A stretch of DNA of 45,506 nt from an uncultured Pelagibacteraceae bacterium (lineage in GTDB: Bacteria > Pseudomonadota > Alphaproteobacteria > Pelagibacterales > AG-422-B15), in contig CACMLX010000010.1 in assembly GCA_902614655.1 (NCBI GenBank), forward strand, positions 1-45,506, written 5' to 3'. The position numbers and the translations under genes are program-made. Shown here in pieces: positions 7,314-17,415 of this stretch (positions are counted from its first letter, which is position 1; every line of letters begins with the position of its first letter). The notes beneath the pieces are model-generated. The model made no database searches and had not been told where the DNA came from. It saw only the letters and a program-made list of their open reading frames with translations.

Positions 7314-8100
7314 TTAATTTATCTCTACCAAGAATCTTATCGACTTTTTTTATTGCATTTTCCTCGGTAATTTTAAGTCCAGCAATCACTTCTCTCAAAA
7401 ACCGATCATAAGATAATTCAAAAAGTTGACGCTCACTATAAGATTGCTCTATTTGATTATTTGCTCTGTTAAGATCTCGAACTACTTCAGCAATCTGTTC
7501 AATGTCGCCTGAGTTAATTTTAAGATCATATTCCTGAGCCCTTCTACTCCACATTGTTCTCTTTATTTTTGGTTTTTGAGAAAGGATTTTTAATACAGTT
7601 TGAATTTTAGATGGTTTTGATACTTTTCTTAAATTAAGAGACTTTGCTTTTTCAACAGGAACTCTCAAAATTAATTTATCTCGTACAAACTCTATTACAT
7701 ACATTTCTAATTTTTGCCCAACGACCTCTCTTTTCTCAATATCTATAACTTGCCCTACACCGTGTGTAGGATAAACAACATGATCCTTTGTATTAAAAAT
7801 TTTTTTAACTTTTTTTTCCTTGATAGTCTTTATCTCTAAAAACTTTTTAACTTTTTTCGCTTGATAGTGTGCAGGGTTAATAATTCGATTATTGACTTTT
7901 TTGTCAGATTGTGGAGGAAGTTTAGGCTCTACAAATTTTTTTACTTCTTTCGTTTTTTTAACAACTTTTTTTACTTGTTTCTTTTTTGGAGCCTTTTTTA
8001 CTGAAGTTTTCTTTTTTAGAATTTTATTTTTTTTCTTTACAGATTTCTTTTTTATAATTTTCTTTTTAGTGACTTTACTAACTTTTTTCTTTTTTTTCAT
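7288..8100 (-). CDS. carD: CarD-family RNA polymerase-binding regulator with lysine-rich N-terminal tail
   Basis: A 270-residue protein. From about residue 101 it has the CarD/CdnL domain: FNTKDHVVYPTHGVGQVIDIE, then YVIEFVRDKLILRVPVEKA, then a helical C-terminal domain with MWSRRAQEYDLKI and ERQLFELSYDRFLREV. CarD binds the RNA polymerase beta subunit and stabilises open complexes, mainly at rRNA and growth promoters. Residues 1-100 are an added tail, dominated by Lys up to about residue 55, that the core family (about 160-170 residues) lacks. The only Met residues near the front are at 1 and 133, so the tail is made unless an unusual start is used. It lies eight bases after fdxA, an arrangement common in alphaproteobacteria. 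Confidence 0.9.
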   Translation of the reverse strand: MKKKKKVSKVTKKKIIKKKSVKKKNKILKKKTSVKKAPKKKQVKKVVKKTKEVKKFVEPKLPPQSDKKVNNRIINPAHYQAKKVKKFLEIKTIKEKKVKKIFNTKDHVVYPTHGVGQVIDIEKREVVGQKLEMYVIEFVRDKLILRVPVEKAKSLNLRKVSKPSKIQTVLKILSQKPKIKRTMWSRRAQEYDLKINSGDIEQIAEVVRDLNRANNQIEQSYSERQLFELSYDRFLREVIAGLKITEENAIKKVDKILGRDKLKNAPSLLN

Positions 8101-8108
8101 AAAATTAC

Positions 8109-8441
8109 CTATCCCCCAGATTTTTCGGAAAAATACTTATCATATTTATTTTCTTCATTCTCATACATTTTTGCATTAGTAGGAGAGTCTTTCTTCATAG
8201 TAATGTTTGGCCATATCTCTGAAAACTTTTGATTCACTTTTAACCATTTCTCATCTTTATCATCTGTATCAGAGATGATTGCATCAACAGGACACTCTGG
8301 TTCACACACACCACAATCTATGCATTCATCAGGATTGATTACTAACATATTTTCACCTTCATAGAAACAATCAACCGGACATACTTCCACGCAATCAGTA
8401 TATTTGCATTTTATGCATTTTTCATTAACTAGGTAGGTCAT
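8109..8441 (-). CDS. fdxA: seven-iron ferredoxin
   Basis: A 110-residue ferredoxin for a [3Fe-4S] plus [4Fe-4S] pair. Cysteines at 9, 17, 21, 25, 40, 43, 46 and 50 fall in the patterns of the family ([10 protein letters not shown] and [12 protein letters not shown]), followed by the acidic C-terminal extension with [12 protein letters not shown] that is standard for FdxA. It carries electrons in the cytoplasm; the partner is unknown. It is three bases from the upstream TerB-like gene and eight bases before carD, so the three genes probably form one operon. Confidence 0.95.
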   Translation of the reverse strand: MTYLVNEKCIKCKYTDCVEVCPVDCFYEGENMLVINPDECIDCGVCEPECPVDAIISDTDDKDEKWLKVNQKFSEIWPNITMKKDSPTNAKMYENEENKYDKYFSEKSGG

Positions 8442-8444
8442 TTA

Positions 8445-8882
8445 TTATTGTGATAGTTTTTTCTTTATTTCACCAACTTTAAAATCATCGATATACAGAA
8501 GACCAGAGATTTTACGCACTAAAGCATTTTCATAATCATCGATTCTACCGTCTGCAATTACAATCTTCCATATCATTTCAACTATCATGATTTTTTCTTC
8601 ATCATTAAGGAAGCTATTAATTTTTGAGGTAAATTGGTGTATATCATTTGCATTATCTACAAGTTCATAAGAAGCTTCAAAAAGTTTATTTAATTTATCA
8701 TTATTTAAATTGTAAAAATTTCCGAGTAATTTTAATATTTCATTCTTTTCAGCCTCATCAAACTCACCATCGTGCAGAGCAGTGGTAACCATTAAAGACG
8801 CAACTGCTAATTGGGATGCATCAAACTCCTCTTCTTTTACATCTTTTTTGTCAGATAGTAGTGTTTTGAATTTACCTAGCAT
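8445..8882 (-). CDS. TerB-like (tellurite resistance/DjlA-N fold) protein
   Basis: A 145-residue all-helical acidic protein. LAVASLMVTTALHDGEFDEAEKNEIL and, 70 residues later, VEMIWKIVIADGRIDDYENALVRKI form the two half-repeats of the TerB/DjlA N-terminal fold, each with the D-G-x-(F/I)-D acidic turn that can bind metal. Cytosolic. Function in this setting is unknown; despite the family name, tellurite resistance is not implied. First gene of the probable operon with fdxA and carD. Confidence 0.75.
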   Translation of the reverse strand: MLGKFKTLLSDKKDVKEEEFDASQLAVASLMVTTALHDGEFDEAEKNEILKLLGNFYNLNNDKLNKLFEASYELVDNANDIHQFTSKINSFLNDEEKIMIVEMIWKIVIADGRIDDYENALVRKISGLLYIDDFKVGEIKKKLSQ

Positions 8883-8900
8883 AAAAATTTTTTGTATATT

Positions 8901-8992
8901 AGTATTTAAAGAATACTATATCTAGTGTCCGATTGAGAACAAAAGGTGTAGATTTTAAGTCCGAATCATCAACTACTGGTGTTCTTTAAATA
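8901..8992. repeat. long-range inverted repeat in the TerB/mutase intergenic region
   Basis: TATTTAAAGAATAC (8903-8916) and GTGTTCTTTAAATA (8979-8992) are reverse complements with one mismatch, 62 bases apart. The left copy is itself inside a small hairpin (AGTATT/AATACT, 8901-8917). It sits in the 177-base divergent promoter region of the TerB-like gene and the methylmalonyl-CoA mutase gene. It could be a pair of binding sites for one regulator facing each other, or chance in AT-rich DNA. Confidence 0.35.
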
Positions 8993-9059
8993 TTCTAATT
9001 TTTTTTATTTTAATTAACTATATATATCACTTAATCAAAATTTAAAAGTTTCAATAAAA

Positions 9060-11213
9060 ATGACTAATAAATCAAATAATAGCTTTAATACTTGGCAAAA
9101 AAGTTTCGAAAAAGAAACCAAGAAAAACTATAGAGATGCAAAATCAGAGACTGATGAAGGAATAGATATTAAGCCAGTATACACTAAAGATGACCTAGAA
9201 AACTTTTCATTTGTCGAGAATAACTCTCTTCCTGGCCAATGGCCTTATACAAGAGGTCCGAAAGCATCAATGTATACAAATAGACCTTGGACGATCAGGC
9301 AATATGCAGGATTTTCAACGGCTGAAGAGTCGAATGAATTTTATAAAAAAAATTTAGAGTCTGGTCAAAAGGGTCTATCAGTTGCCTTTGATTTGCCAAC
9401 CCATCGAGGATATGACTCAGATGATGATTTGGTAATGGGGGATGTGGGTAAAGCTGGTGTAGCAATAGATACTGTTGAAGATATGAAAATTCTTTTTAAT
9501 AATATCCCTTTAGATCAAATGTCCGTATCAATGACTATGAATGGCGCTGTATTACCTGTACTTGCATCATTTATTGTTGCGGGAGAAGAACAGGGCGTTG
9601 ATAGAAGTCTACTATCAGGGACAATTCAAAACGATATTTTAAAAGAGTTTATGGTGAGAAATACATACATATATCCTCCTGAGCCATCAATGAAGATTGT
9701 TGCCGATATAATAGAATTTACTTCAAAAGAGATGCCTAAGTTTAATTCTATTTCAATTTCTGGTTATCATATGCAAGAGGCAGGCGCTGATAATGTTCTT
9801 GAATTAGCTTACACTTTAGCCGATGGAATGGAATACGTAAGAGCAGCAATGTCAAAGGGTCTTGATGTTGATGATTTTGCACCAAGGCTCTCTTTCTTTT
9901 TCGCAATCGGAACGGACTTTTTTATGGAGATTGCTAAACTTAGAGCCGCAAGAACATTGTGGGCAAAGATCATGAAAGATTTTGGAGCTAAAAATGAAAG
10001 ATCCCTTATTTTAAGAACACACTGTCAAACATCTGGTGTATCCTTAACTGAGAAAGATCCTTATAATAACATTATCAGAACATCTTATGAGGCCTTGTCT
10101 GCTATACTTGGAGGAACACAAAGTTTACACACAAACTCCTTCGATGAAGCAATTGCTTTACCAACAGACGAATCTGCCAGAATTGCCAGAAATACTCAAT
10201 TGATTCTTCAAAATGAAACTGGTGTAACAAAAACGATTGATCCTCTCGCGGGGTCATATTTCGTTGAAAGCTTAACTGAAGAATTATCAAAAAAAGCTTG
10301 GGATATTATTGAGGAAATTGAAGAATTAGGTGGAATGACCAAAGCTGTTAAAGCAGGTATTCCTAAATTAAAAATTGAAGAGTCTGCAACTAAGAAGCAA
10401 GCTAAAGTCGATAGTGGATCCAGAGTCGTAGTTGGAGTAAATAAATATAAAAATCCGAAAGAGCCTTCAGTTGATGTGAGAGTGATTGATAATAATCGCG
10501 TTCGAGATGATCAAATAAAGAAAATCCAGACAATAAAAGAGTCACGTGATAAATTGGCTGTCGAAAAAGCACTTGCTAATTTAACAAATGCTGCAAAGGA
10601 TGAAACAAATCTTCTAGCGCCTTGCATAGAAGCCGTTAAATTAAGAGCAACAGTTGGAGAAGTCTCGAAAGCTTTAGAGCATGTATATGGTAGACATTTT
10701 GCAAAAAGCTTAAGTGTTTCAGGAGTATATGGTAAACACTTTGAAGGTGATAAGGATTTTATGAAAGTTGAGAAAAAGGTTATTGATTTTGAAAATGCAA
10801 ATGGAAGAAGACCACGTGTTCTTGTAGTGAAAATTGGTCAGGATGGCCACGATAGGGGGGCAAAGATAGTTGCAACTTCATTTGCTGATATGGGATTTGA
10901 TGTTGATATGGGCCCGCTGTTTCAATCTCCTAAAGATGTTGCTAAGGACGCAATTGAAAATGATGTTCATGCAATTGGTGTTTCAACACTTGCGGCCGGT
11001 CATAAAACTCTTGTGCCGGAGCTTATGAAGGCTTTAAGTAATATTGATCCTAAATCAAAAATAATTGTTTTTGTTGGGGGTATAATTCCTGAACAAGATT
11101 ATGAATTTCTTTATAAAAATAATGTATCTGCTATTTTTGGGCCTGGCTCTAATATAATAGAGTGTGCTGAAAAAGTTATTGATTTGATATCTGATAACTT
11201 AAGCAAAGAATAG
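9060..11213 (+). CDS. scpA: methylmalonyl-CoA mutase, single-chain
   Basis: A 717-residue adenosylcobalamin-dependent mutase that interconverts (R)-methylmalonyl-CoA and succinyl-CoA. The N-terminal TIM barrel has the substrate region [20 protein letters not shown] and [30 protein letters not shown] and [14 protein letters not shown] follow; the C-terminal B12 domain (from about residue 585) has [10 protein letters not shown] with the cobalt-binding His597. Length matches the homodimeric ScpA/Sbm type rather than the MutAB heterodimer. meaB follows after three bases. No propionyl-CoA carboxylase or epimerase gene is in the window. Confidence 0.96.
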   Translation: MTNKSNNSFNTWQKSFEKETKKNYRDAKSETDEGIDIKPVYTKDDLENFSFVENNSLPGQWPYTRGPKASMYTNRPWTIRQYAGFSTAEESNEFYKKNLESGQKGLSVAFDLPTHRGYDSDDDLVMGDVGKAGVAIDTVEDMKILFNNIPLDQMSVSMTMNGAVLPVLASFIVAGEEQGVDRSLLSGTIQNDILKEFMVRNTYIYPPEPSMKIVADIIEFTSKEMPKFNSISISGYHMQEAGADNVLELAYTLADGMEYVRAAMSKGLDVDDFAPRLSFFFAIGTDFFMEIAKLRAARTLWAKIMKDFGAKNERSLILRTHCQTSGVSLTEKDPYNNIIRTSYEALSAILGGTQSLHTNSFDEAIALPTDESARIARNTQLILQNETGVTKTIDPLAGSYFVESLTEELSKKAWDIIEEIEELGGMTKAVKAGIPKLKIEESATKKQAKVDSGSRVVVGVNKYKNPKEPSVDVRVIDNNRVRDDQIKKIQTIKESRDKLAVEKALANLTNAAKDETNLLAPCIEAVKLRATVGEVSKALEHVYGRHFAKSLSVSGVYGKHFEGDKDFMKVEKKVIDFENANGRRPRVLVVKIGQDGHDRGAKIVATSFADMGFDVDMGPLFQSPKDVAKDAIENDVHAIGVSTLAAGHKTLVPELMKALSNIDPKSKIIVFVGGIIPEQDYEFLYKNNVSAIFGPGSNIIECAEKVIDLISDNLSKE

Positions 11214-11216
11214 TTA

Positions 11217-12179
11217 ATGGAATTAATTGAAAATATTCAAAAAGGAGAACGAGCTGCCATTGCTAAAGCTATTACCTTAGTTGAGTCTTCAAAAGACTCT
11301 GATCAACAAATAAGTAGACAGCTGATCTCGGAATTAATTAAGAAGCCAGGCAAATCAATAAGAATAGGTTTTTCTGGCCCACCAGGAGTTGGAAAGTCAA
11401 CATTTATTGAGTCCTTTGGAAGTTACTTAGTAACTCAAAATTATAAGTTAGGTATTTTAGCAGTTGACCCGTCCTCACAAATTACTGGAGGATCAATATT
11501 AGGAGATAAAACTCGAATGGTAGAAATATCAAAAAATCCAAATACTTTCATCAGATCTACACCATCAAGAGGCGCTTTAGGTGGTATCTCTATGGGAACA
11601 CGCGAAGCATCTATCATACTAGATGCTGCAGGTTATGATTTTATTTTTATTGAAACAGTTGGGGTAGGACAATCTGAAATTGTTGCAAGCAACTTAGTTG
11701 ATATATTCACTCTTATTGTTGGCCCTGGTTCTGGTGATGAGTTGCAAGGAATAAAGAAAGGTATTACTGAGTATGCGGATATATTTATAGTTAATAAAAA
11801 TGATGGTGAGTTGAAAATTGAAGCTTCAAAAACCGCTGCTGACTATAAATCAGCTCTAAGTTATTATAAGAAGTTAGATGAGCTAGAAAAGCAAGTGTTG
11901 TTAGTATCTGCAATTGAGCAAACTGGGATGGAGGACGTGATTAAAACAATTAATCAGATAGTTAATCAAAATAAGCAAAAAGGGATATTTGAAGAAAGAC
12001 GGGCTGATCAACTTGAATTCTGGATTGAAGAGGAGGTAAAAAATATTATTGCTTCAGATATAACAAAACGACTGACAAGTAAGGGGAATATTTCAAAATA
12101 CTCTGAAAAAGTAATGAAAAACGAAATGTCTATGTATGAAGCAGTTGAAACAATTACAAAAGATACTCTCAAGCAATAA
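11217..12179 (+). CDS. meaB: MeaB-type G-protein chaperone of methylmalonyl-CoA mutase
   Basis: A 320-residue P-loop GTPase of the MeaB/ArgK family. Walker A is GPPGVGKS (54-61); AVDPSS, GDKTRM and VGVGQSE switch motifs and the base-recognition NKNDG are visible. MeaB gates delivery of adenosylcobalamin to the mutase and protects it from inactivation. It starts three bases after the mutase stop, the usual pairing. Confidence 0.95.
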   Translation: MELIENIQKGERAAIAKAITLVESSKDSDQQISRQLISELIKKPGKSIRIGFSGPPGVGKSTFIESFGSYLVTQNYKLGILAVDPSSQITGGSILGDKTRMVEISKNPNTFIRSTPSRGALGGISMGTREASIILDAAGYDFIFIETVGVGQSEIVASNLVDIFTLIVGPGSGDELQGIKKGITEYADIFIVNKNDGELKIEASKTAADYKSALSYYKKLDELEKQVLLVSAIEQTGMEDVIKTINQIVNQNKQKGIFEERRADQLEFWIEEEVKNIIASDITKRLTSKGNISKYSEKVMKNEMSMYEAVETITKDTLKQ

Positions 12180-12184
12180 TCATA

Positions 12185-12213
12185 TTGACATTAATTACCA
12201 AAAACTTTACTTA
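12185..12213 (+). promoter_or_regulatory. possible rpmB promoter
   Basis: TTGACA (12185-12190) and TACTTA (12208-12213) are 17 bases apart. The predicted start would lie almost at the rpmB ATG (12222), and no Shine-Dalgarno sequence is seen, so the transcript would be leaderless or nearly so. The -10 match is weak. Confidence 0.25.
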
Positions 12214-12221
12214 ACCTTACT

Positions 12222-12512
12222 ATGACAAAAGCATGTGATTTATCAGGAAAAAAAGTACAATTCGGCAATAATGTCAGTAAAGCCAATAATAAGACAAGAA
12301 GAAAATTTAATGTTAATCTTCAGTCAGTAACTTTTAAAAGTGAGATTTTAAATAAGAATATAAGACTCTCTGTAGCTACTTCATCGATCAGAACAGTTTC
12401 CAAGTTTGGTGGTATTGATGAGTTTTTGACCAAGACTAAAAGTAAGAAATTATCTCAAAAAGCAAAGAGAGTACAACGTGCTATGCGTAATGCACAAAAA
12501 AAAGCTAGCTAA
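12222..12512 (+). CDS. rpmB: 50S ribosomal protein L28
   Basis: A 96-residue basic protein beginning [19 protein letters not shown], with RRKFNVNLQ and the C-terminal helix rich in Lys/Arg: the L28 signature. Part of the large ribosomal subunit. Convergent with cobT, and the two stops overlap by four bases; rpmB beside cobT is a common alphaproteobacterial arrangement. Confidence 0.96.
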   Translation: MTKACDLSGKKVQFGNNVSKANNKTRRKFNVNLQSVTFKSEILNKNIRLSVATSSIRTVSKFGGIDEFLTKTKSKKLSQKAKRVQRAMRNAQKKAS

Positions 12513-14344
12513 TTAATAGTTTGACGATTTAAATTATTTTCATTTTCTTCAAAAAGATCTACTAACTGCTCAGTCATTACGTCAGCTAATTGCTCAGCAT
12601 CAACAATTGTAACTGCTCTTTTGTAATATCTTGTTACATCGTGACCAATTCCAACAGCGAGTAATTGTATCGAAGACTTGGATTCTATCCAATTTATTAC
12701 ACCTCGAAGATGTTTTTCTAAATAATTACCTGTATTTACTGATAGAGTACTATCATCGACGGGCGCACCATCGGAGATAACCATTAATATTTTTCTTGCC
12801 TCATATCGTGCTTGAAGCCTTTTATGTGCCCATAACAATGCTTCTCCATCAATATTCTCTTTTAAAAGCCCTTCACGCATCATTAATCCAAGATTTTTCT
12901 TTGACCTTCTCCATGGTTCATCTGCTGCTTTATAAATTATATGCCTTAAATCATTTAATCTTCCAGGAGATGGAATTTTCTTATTTTGCATCCAATGTTC
13001 TCTGCTCTTTCCACCTTTCCATGCTTTAGTAGTAAAACCTAGAATCTCAACTTTTACACCACACCTTTCAAGTGTTCTTGCGAGAATATCTGCACTCATT
13101 GCAGCAACTGTTATAGGGCGTCCTCTCATTGAACCTGAATTATCTATAAGTAGTGAAACTACAGTGTCTTTAAAATCTGTGTCTTTTTCTTTTTTAAATG
13201 AAAGTGAATGGTATGGATCCATAATTATTCTTGTAAGTCTGGAGGTATCAAGCAATCCCTCCTCAAGATCAAAATCCCAACTTCGATTTTGTTTAGCTAA
13301 TAGTTTTCTTTGTAGCCTATTGGCTAATCTTGAAATTATCATTTGATAAGCTTTTAATTGTTGATCGAGATAAGCTCTTAATCTATTCAGCTCTTCATCC
13401 TCACAGATATTTTTTGCAATAATGACTTCATCAAACTCTTCAGTATAAACTTCATATTCATTGAGTATTTTCTCAACTGAATTTTCTGCTTTGTATTGAG
13501 GGGTTGCATTTTCAGTATTGCCTTCATCTGTTTCACTTAATTCGTCATCTTCTTGTTGGTCAATATTCATCTCAGTTTCATCATAACCTATCTCTTCCTC
13601 AGATTGGGTAGATTCTTCATCACTGAATGAAGATTGGTTTTCCATTTCATTGACCTCGTTGTTTTCTAGTTGATCAATATTTTGATTTTCTTCTTCTTTG
13701 TTGTCTTTATCGTCACTATTTTCATTATCATAATAGTCTAGCTCTCTTATTAGTTCGTTTACATTTTCAGCAAATAGTTTTTGATCATGTATATTTTTCA
13801 AAAGCTGATCCGATGAATCACTAATTTTATTATTCAACCATTTCTTCCATAGATTAAGGGCATTGTTTGAGTTAGATGGAAGATAATCAGGATTAATTTT
13901 ATTTCTTAAATATAAATCTATTGCGTCTTCAATATTTAATTCTGATTGCTTTGAAATAGTATCTAAGTTCTTGTCTCTAAAATTTTGCTCATAGAGTGTC
14001 TTTAAATTAGATTTAACTCCTCGCATTAATTTACTACCTATAAGCTGAATTCGAGTATTTTCTAAAACTTCATATATTTTTCTATTTTTTTCTCCAGAAG
14101 GTTCAAATTGTATGTAGGTTTCTTTATCATGATACTTGTACTTGAGAGCTGCATTGTCAGCTTGCCCACGTAATTGATTTAAATTTTTTAAGTCCTCATT
14201 GTCTTCAATTTTAGGTAGTACAATTTTATTGTCGGTTGATGTTAGATTATCTTCAAATACTACATCAATTTCTTTGTCCTCAGCTATTGCACGTGTGGTG
14301 GAAGATATAGCTCTTTTGATATCTTCTAAATAATCTTCTTTCAC
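12509..14344 (-). CDS. cobT: aerobic cobaltochelatase subunit CobT
   Basis: A 611-residue protein of the CobT type. The N-terminal part has the family's [15 protein letters not shown] and [12 protein letters not shown] segments, the middle (about 205-285) is a very acidic Glu/Asp/Gln linker, and the C-terminal third is a von Willebrand A domain with the metal site DNSGS (401-405). With CobS (AAA+) and CobN it inserts cobalt into hydrogenobyrinic acid diamide. cobN is not in the window. The gene follows cobS directly (stop and start share one base). Confidence 0.93.
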   Translation of the reverse strand: MKEDYLEDIKRAISSTTRAIAEDKEIDVVFEDNLTSTDNKIVLPKIEDNEDLKNLNQLRGQADNAALKYKYHDKETYIQFEPSGEKNRKIYEVLENTRIQLIGSKLMRGVKSNLKTLYEQNFRDKNLDTISKQSELNIEDAIDLYLRNKINPDYLPSNSNNALNLWKKWLNNKISDSSDQLLKNIHDQKLFAENVNELIRELDYYDNENSDDKDNKEEENQNIDQLENNEVNEMENQSSFSDEESTQSEEEIGYDETEMNIDQQEDDELSETDEGNTENATPQYKAENSVEKILNEYEVYTEEFDEVIIAKNICEDEELNRLRAYLDQQLKAYQMIISRLANRLQRKLLAKQNRSWDFDLEEGLLDTSRLTRIIMDPYHSLSFKKEKDTDFKDTVVSLLIDNSGSMRGRPITVAAMSADILARTLERCGVKVEILGFTTKAWKGGKSREHWMQNKKIPSPGRLNDLRHIIYKAADEPWRRSKKNLGLMMREGLLKENIDGEALLWAHKRLQARYEARKILMVISDGAPVDDSTLSVNTGNYLEKHLRGVINWIESKSSIQLLAVGIGHDVTRYYKRAVTIVDAEQLADVMTEQLVDLFEENENNLNRQTIN

Positions 14345-15333
14345 TAAACTAAATCAAATTTGCTTGCTTCATTTGTTAATTCTTCACCGAAGCAGCGCTG
14401 ATAATACTCTGAGATGATCTGCCTCTCGCTCTCATCACACTTATTTAAAAAAGTGAGTTTAAAAGCTGCAGAATAATTGTGGTCAAATATTTCAGAATTT
14501 TGAGCCCAAGTTAATACTGTTCTTGGACTCATCACTGTAGATATATCGCCATTTGCAAGACCTTTTCTGGATAAGTCCGCTACCTTTATCATTAATTCAA
14601 TTATTTCTTCCTTTTCAGGATTATTAAATGAGGGAACTTTAGAGAGCATTATTTTTTTTTCTTGTTCAAGATCTAAATAGTTAAGAGTAGTAACTATACT
14701 CCATCTATCCATCTGCCCCTGATTTATTTGCTGTGTGCCATGATAAAGTCCTGTTGTATCTCCCAATCCAACAGTGTTAGTTGTAGCAAATAATCTAAAA
14801 TATGGATTCGGCGTTAAAACTCTGTTTTTATCTAATAAAGTAAATTTTCCTTCCGACTCTAATACCCTTTGAATTACGAACATGACATCTGGTCTTCCAG
14901 CATCATATTCATCAAATACCAAAGCCGTAGGTGTTTGTAATGACCAAGGTAATATTCCATCCTGAAATTCTGTAACTTGTTTGCCGTCATTTAATACGAT
15001 GGCATCTTTACCTATCAAATCTATCCTACTAATGTGACTATCGAGATTAACTCTTACGCAAGGCCAATTAAGTCGAGCAGCAATTTGCTCAATATGGGTT
15101 GATTTCCCAGTGCCGTGTAATCCTTGGACCATAACTCTTCTGTTGTATTTAAATCCGGAGAGTATTGCCATGGTAGTTGCCTTATCAAAACAATAACTGG
15201 TATCGATATCAGGAACGTACTCTGATTTTTCTGAAAATCCCTCGACATGAAGATCTGTATCAAATCCGAAAGCTTGATTTACAGATATGGATATATCTGG
15301 TCTACTCTGCACGAGGTTTTCTGTTACTGTCAT
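14344..15333 (-). CDS. cobS: aerobic cobaltochelatase AAA+ subunit CobS
   Basis: A 329-residue MoxR-like AAA+ ATPase. Walker A is GLHGTGKS (71-78), Walker [11 protein letters not shown] (137-146), and ATTNTVG is sensor 1. The N-terminal [16 protein letters not shown] fits CobS. It forms the ring that drives cobalt insertion together with CobT and CobN. The start overlaps the 3' end of the upstream DnaJ-like gene by 32 bases, so the two are very likely cotranscribed. Confidence 0.94.
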   Translation of the reverse strand: MTVTENLVQSRPDISISVNQAFGFDTDLHVEGFSEKSEYVPDIDTSYCFDKATTMAILSGFKYNRRVMVQGLHGTGKSTHIEQIAARLNWPCVRVNLDSHISRIDLIGKDAIVLNDGKQVTEFQDGILPWSLQTPTALVFDEYDAGRPDVMFVIQRVLESEGKFTLLDKNRVLTPNPYFRLFATTNTVGLGDTTGLYHGTQQINQGQMDRWSIVTTLNYLDLEQEKKIMLSKVPSFNNPEKEEIIELMIKVADLSRKGLANGDISTVMSPRTVLTWAQNSEIFDHNYSAAFKLTFLNKCDESERQIISEYYQRCFGEELTNEASKFDLV

Positions 15334-15841
15334 ATTGTTCCTTTATTATTTTATAGGCTTCTAAAACCTTAGTTAACTTTTCTTTATTATTTTCATCATT
15401 TCCAACTGTATCAGGGTGTAATTCTTTTACAATCTTTTTGAATTTAGACTTAATTTCATTTAGTGAACTTTTCTTATTATCAATTCCTAAAGTTGCAAGA
15501 GCATTTAAGTACTTAGAACTATAATAACTAGGATGGACGAGCATATTTTCAAGATTATTCATACCCTCAAACATCTTCTCAGATATTTTAGAGATTTTTT
15601 CAAAGTAACTCGTATCATTTGACCCTATTTGCTTAGTTTTTCTGTGCCCAATTATGTCATTTTCAATAAATTCCTCAATTTCATCAGCTGACATATCTGA
15701 AAAGTAATTCCATTTTTTATTATATTCTCTAATGTGCTTCAGGCAGAACCAAATATATTTTCCTAGATCTTTGGGGGATGATGGAGCGCGATATTCCCCC
15801 ATCTCCTTACATCCTTCAAAATGACATTTTCTATTGTTCAT
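15302..15841 (-). CDS. DnaJ-domain protein of the cobST cluster
   Basis: A 179-residue protein with an N-terminal metal-binding-looking motif (Cys6, Cys11, Cys33, His36) and a C-terminal J domain with HPD at 142-144 (ELHPDTVGND). J proteins stimulate DnaK-type Hsp70. This gene in front of cobS is a usual alphaproteobacterial neighbour and may assist assembly of the chelatase; that role is inferred from position only. Confidence 0.85.
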   Translation of the reverse strand: MNNRKCHFEGCKEMGEYRAPSSPKDLGKYIWFCLKHIREYNKKWNYFSDMSADEIEEFIENDIIGHRKTKQIGSNDTSYFEKISKISEKMFEGMNNLENMLVHPSYYSSKYLNALATLGIDNKKSSLNEIKSKFKKIVKELHPDTVGNDENNKEKLTKVLEAYKIIKEQYDSNRKPRAE

Positions 15842-15876
15842 ATTATCTTTTCATATGTTAGACTACACCAATATAC

Positions 15877-16158
15877 ATGACTCTTGAAGAAACTATAGAT
15901 AAGAAAATTAAGGATAATTTAAAACCATCATTCTTTAAAATTCTTAACTTTTCCGACCAACACAAAAATCACTACGAAGGCGACAACAAAGATACTTCTC
16001 ACATAAAAATTATAGTTGTATCAGAGTTTTTTAGTGGACATTCCAGAATTGAAAGAGAAAGGATAGTTCATAAAATTCTAAAAAAAGAAATATCAACAGA
16101 AATACATTCATTAAGATTAAAACTTTATATTCAATCTGAATATGATTTAATTAAGTGA
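15877..16158 (+). CDS. BolA family protein
   Basis: A 93-residue BolA-fold protein: IKDNLKPSFFKILNFSDQHKNH at the N-terminal half and SEFFSGHSRIERERIVHKIL with the class's conserved GHSRIERHR-like segment. BolA proteins partner with monothiol glutaredoxins in iron-sulfur trafficking or act as regulators. Divergent from the DnaJ-like gene with a 35-base gap, and it overlaps the convergent CorC-like gene by 12 bases. Confidence 0.9.
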   Translation: MTLEETIDKKIKDNLKPSFFKILNFSDQHKNHYEGDNKDTSHIKIIVVSEFFSGHSRIERERIVHKILKKEISTEIHSLRLKLYIQSEYDLIK

Positions 16159-17415
16159 TGCTATTTTAACTTGTGATATTAGATTTTTCTTGGTTTCAAT
16201 TATTTCAAACTTAAAACCATAGAACTGAAATATTTGACCCGTTTTAGGGAAAGAACGTGACTCATTTATTATTAAGCCAGAAATAGTATTTGCTTCTTCA
16301 TCGGGCAAATCCCAGCCAAAACTTCTGTTAATATTTCTTATTTCAGTAGATCCTCGTACCTTGATTGATCCATCTTTATTTTTCACTATGTCAGTTAGGT
16401 CAATGTCATGTTCATCGCTTATTTCACCTACTATTTCTTCAATAATATCTTCTAAACTTATCATTCCATTAAGTGCACCATATTCATCAACAACCATAGC
16501 CAATTTAATTTTTCTGTTTAGGTGCATTTGTAGTTGATTTTTTAGCGGCGTAGTTTCAGGCACAAACCATGCTTTAATTAATGATTTTTTTATATCTTCT
16601 CTTGAAATATTAATGGATTTTAGTTCATTAAGTTTTCTTAATAGGTTTTTTGCGTGAATTAGGCCGATAATATTCTCATTGTTATCTTTCCAAACTGGTA
16701 TTCTCGTGTAGGGGCTTTCAACAACCTGATTAATTATTCTAATAGGTTCATCGTCAATATTGACCATAAATATATTGCTTCTGTGAACCATGATATCCTC
16801 AACTGTTATTTCTGAAAGATCAAGAATACCTGTAACCATGTCTTTATCCATTTTGAATAATCTGCCTTCTTTATGATGTAGATCAACAGTTCCTCTAATT
16901 TCGTCAGCAACAGACAAACTTCTTGCATTTTGATCATGTTTTATTCCAACAATGTTTAAAATATAAAAAACAATTTTTTCCATCAACCATGTTACAGGCG
17001 CTAATATAGTAACGAACGGTTTTAAAAAGGGACTGACAATCAAAGCCATTTTTTCAGCATTCGCTATAGCATAACTTTTAGGGAGGATTTCAGCAAATAT
17101 AACAATTAAAACGGTCATTATGATTACTGCATAAGCAACTCCTGTATTTCCATAAACTTTTATAAGTAAACTTGTTGCTAACGACGAGGCAAGAATGTTT
17201 ACTAAATTATTTCCAAGTAAAATTGCTCCAATTAATGATTCTTTTTTGTTTAATAATTCAATTGCAACATTAGAGTTTTTCTTTCCTTTCATGCCAAGAC
17301 CAGTTAACCTACTTCTGGTACTTGCCGTTAAAGCTGTCTCAGATCCAGAAAAGAATGCAGAAAATGCTAAAAGAACTATAATGGCTAAAAATAATACGAT
17401 AACTTCAAATATCAT
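16147..17415 (-). CDS. CNNM/CorC (HlyC/CorC) family membrane protein
   Basis: A 422-residue inner-membrane protein. The N-terminal DUF21 domain has about four membrane segments and the SAFFSGSETALTASTRSRL motif; two CBS domains follow (VEDIMVHRSN and LAMVVDEYGALNGMISLEDI), then a small CorC_HlyC C-terminal domain. The family is implicated in magnesium/cobalt efflux; the old hemolysin name is misleading. aroB follows on the upstream side with no gap, so aroK-aroB and this gene probably form one unit. Confidence 0.92.
   Translation of the reverse strand: MIFEVIVLFLAIIVLLAFSAFFSGSETALTASTRSRLTGLGMKGKKNSNVAIELLNKKESLIGAILLGNNLVNILASSLATSLLIKVYGNTGVAYAVIIMTVLIVIFAEILPKSYAIANAEKMALIVSPFLKPFVTILAPVTWLMEKIVFYILNIVGIKHDQNARSLSVADEIRGTVDLHHKEGRLFKMDKDMVTGILDLSEITVEDIMVHRSNIFMVNIDDEPIRIINQVVESPYTRIPVWKDNNENIIGLIHAKNLLRKLNELKSINISREDIKKSLIKAWFVPETTPLKNQLQMHLNRKIKLAMVVDEYGALNGMISLEDIIEEIVGEISDEHDIDLTDIVKNKDGSIKVRGSTEIRNINRSFGWDLPDEEANTISGLIINESRSFPKTGQIFQFYGFKFEIIETKKNLISQVKIASLN

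Noticed and set aside
7892-8179. Phe-rich plus-strand frame opposite carD
   Set aside because: It is the complement of the lysine codons of carD and crosses into fdxA.
16147-17415. CorC-like protein as a hemolysin
   Set aside because: The HlyC/hemolysin name is historical; DUF21 plus CBS architecture is of an ion-transport type membrane protein.
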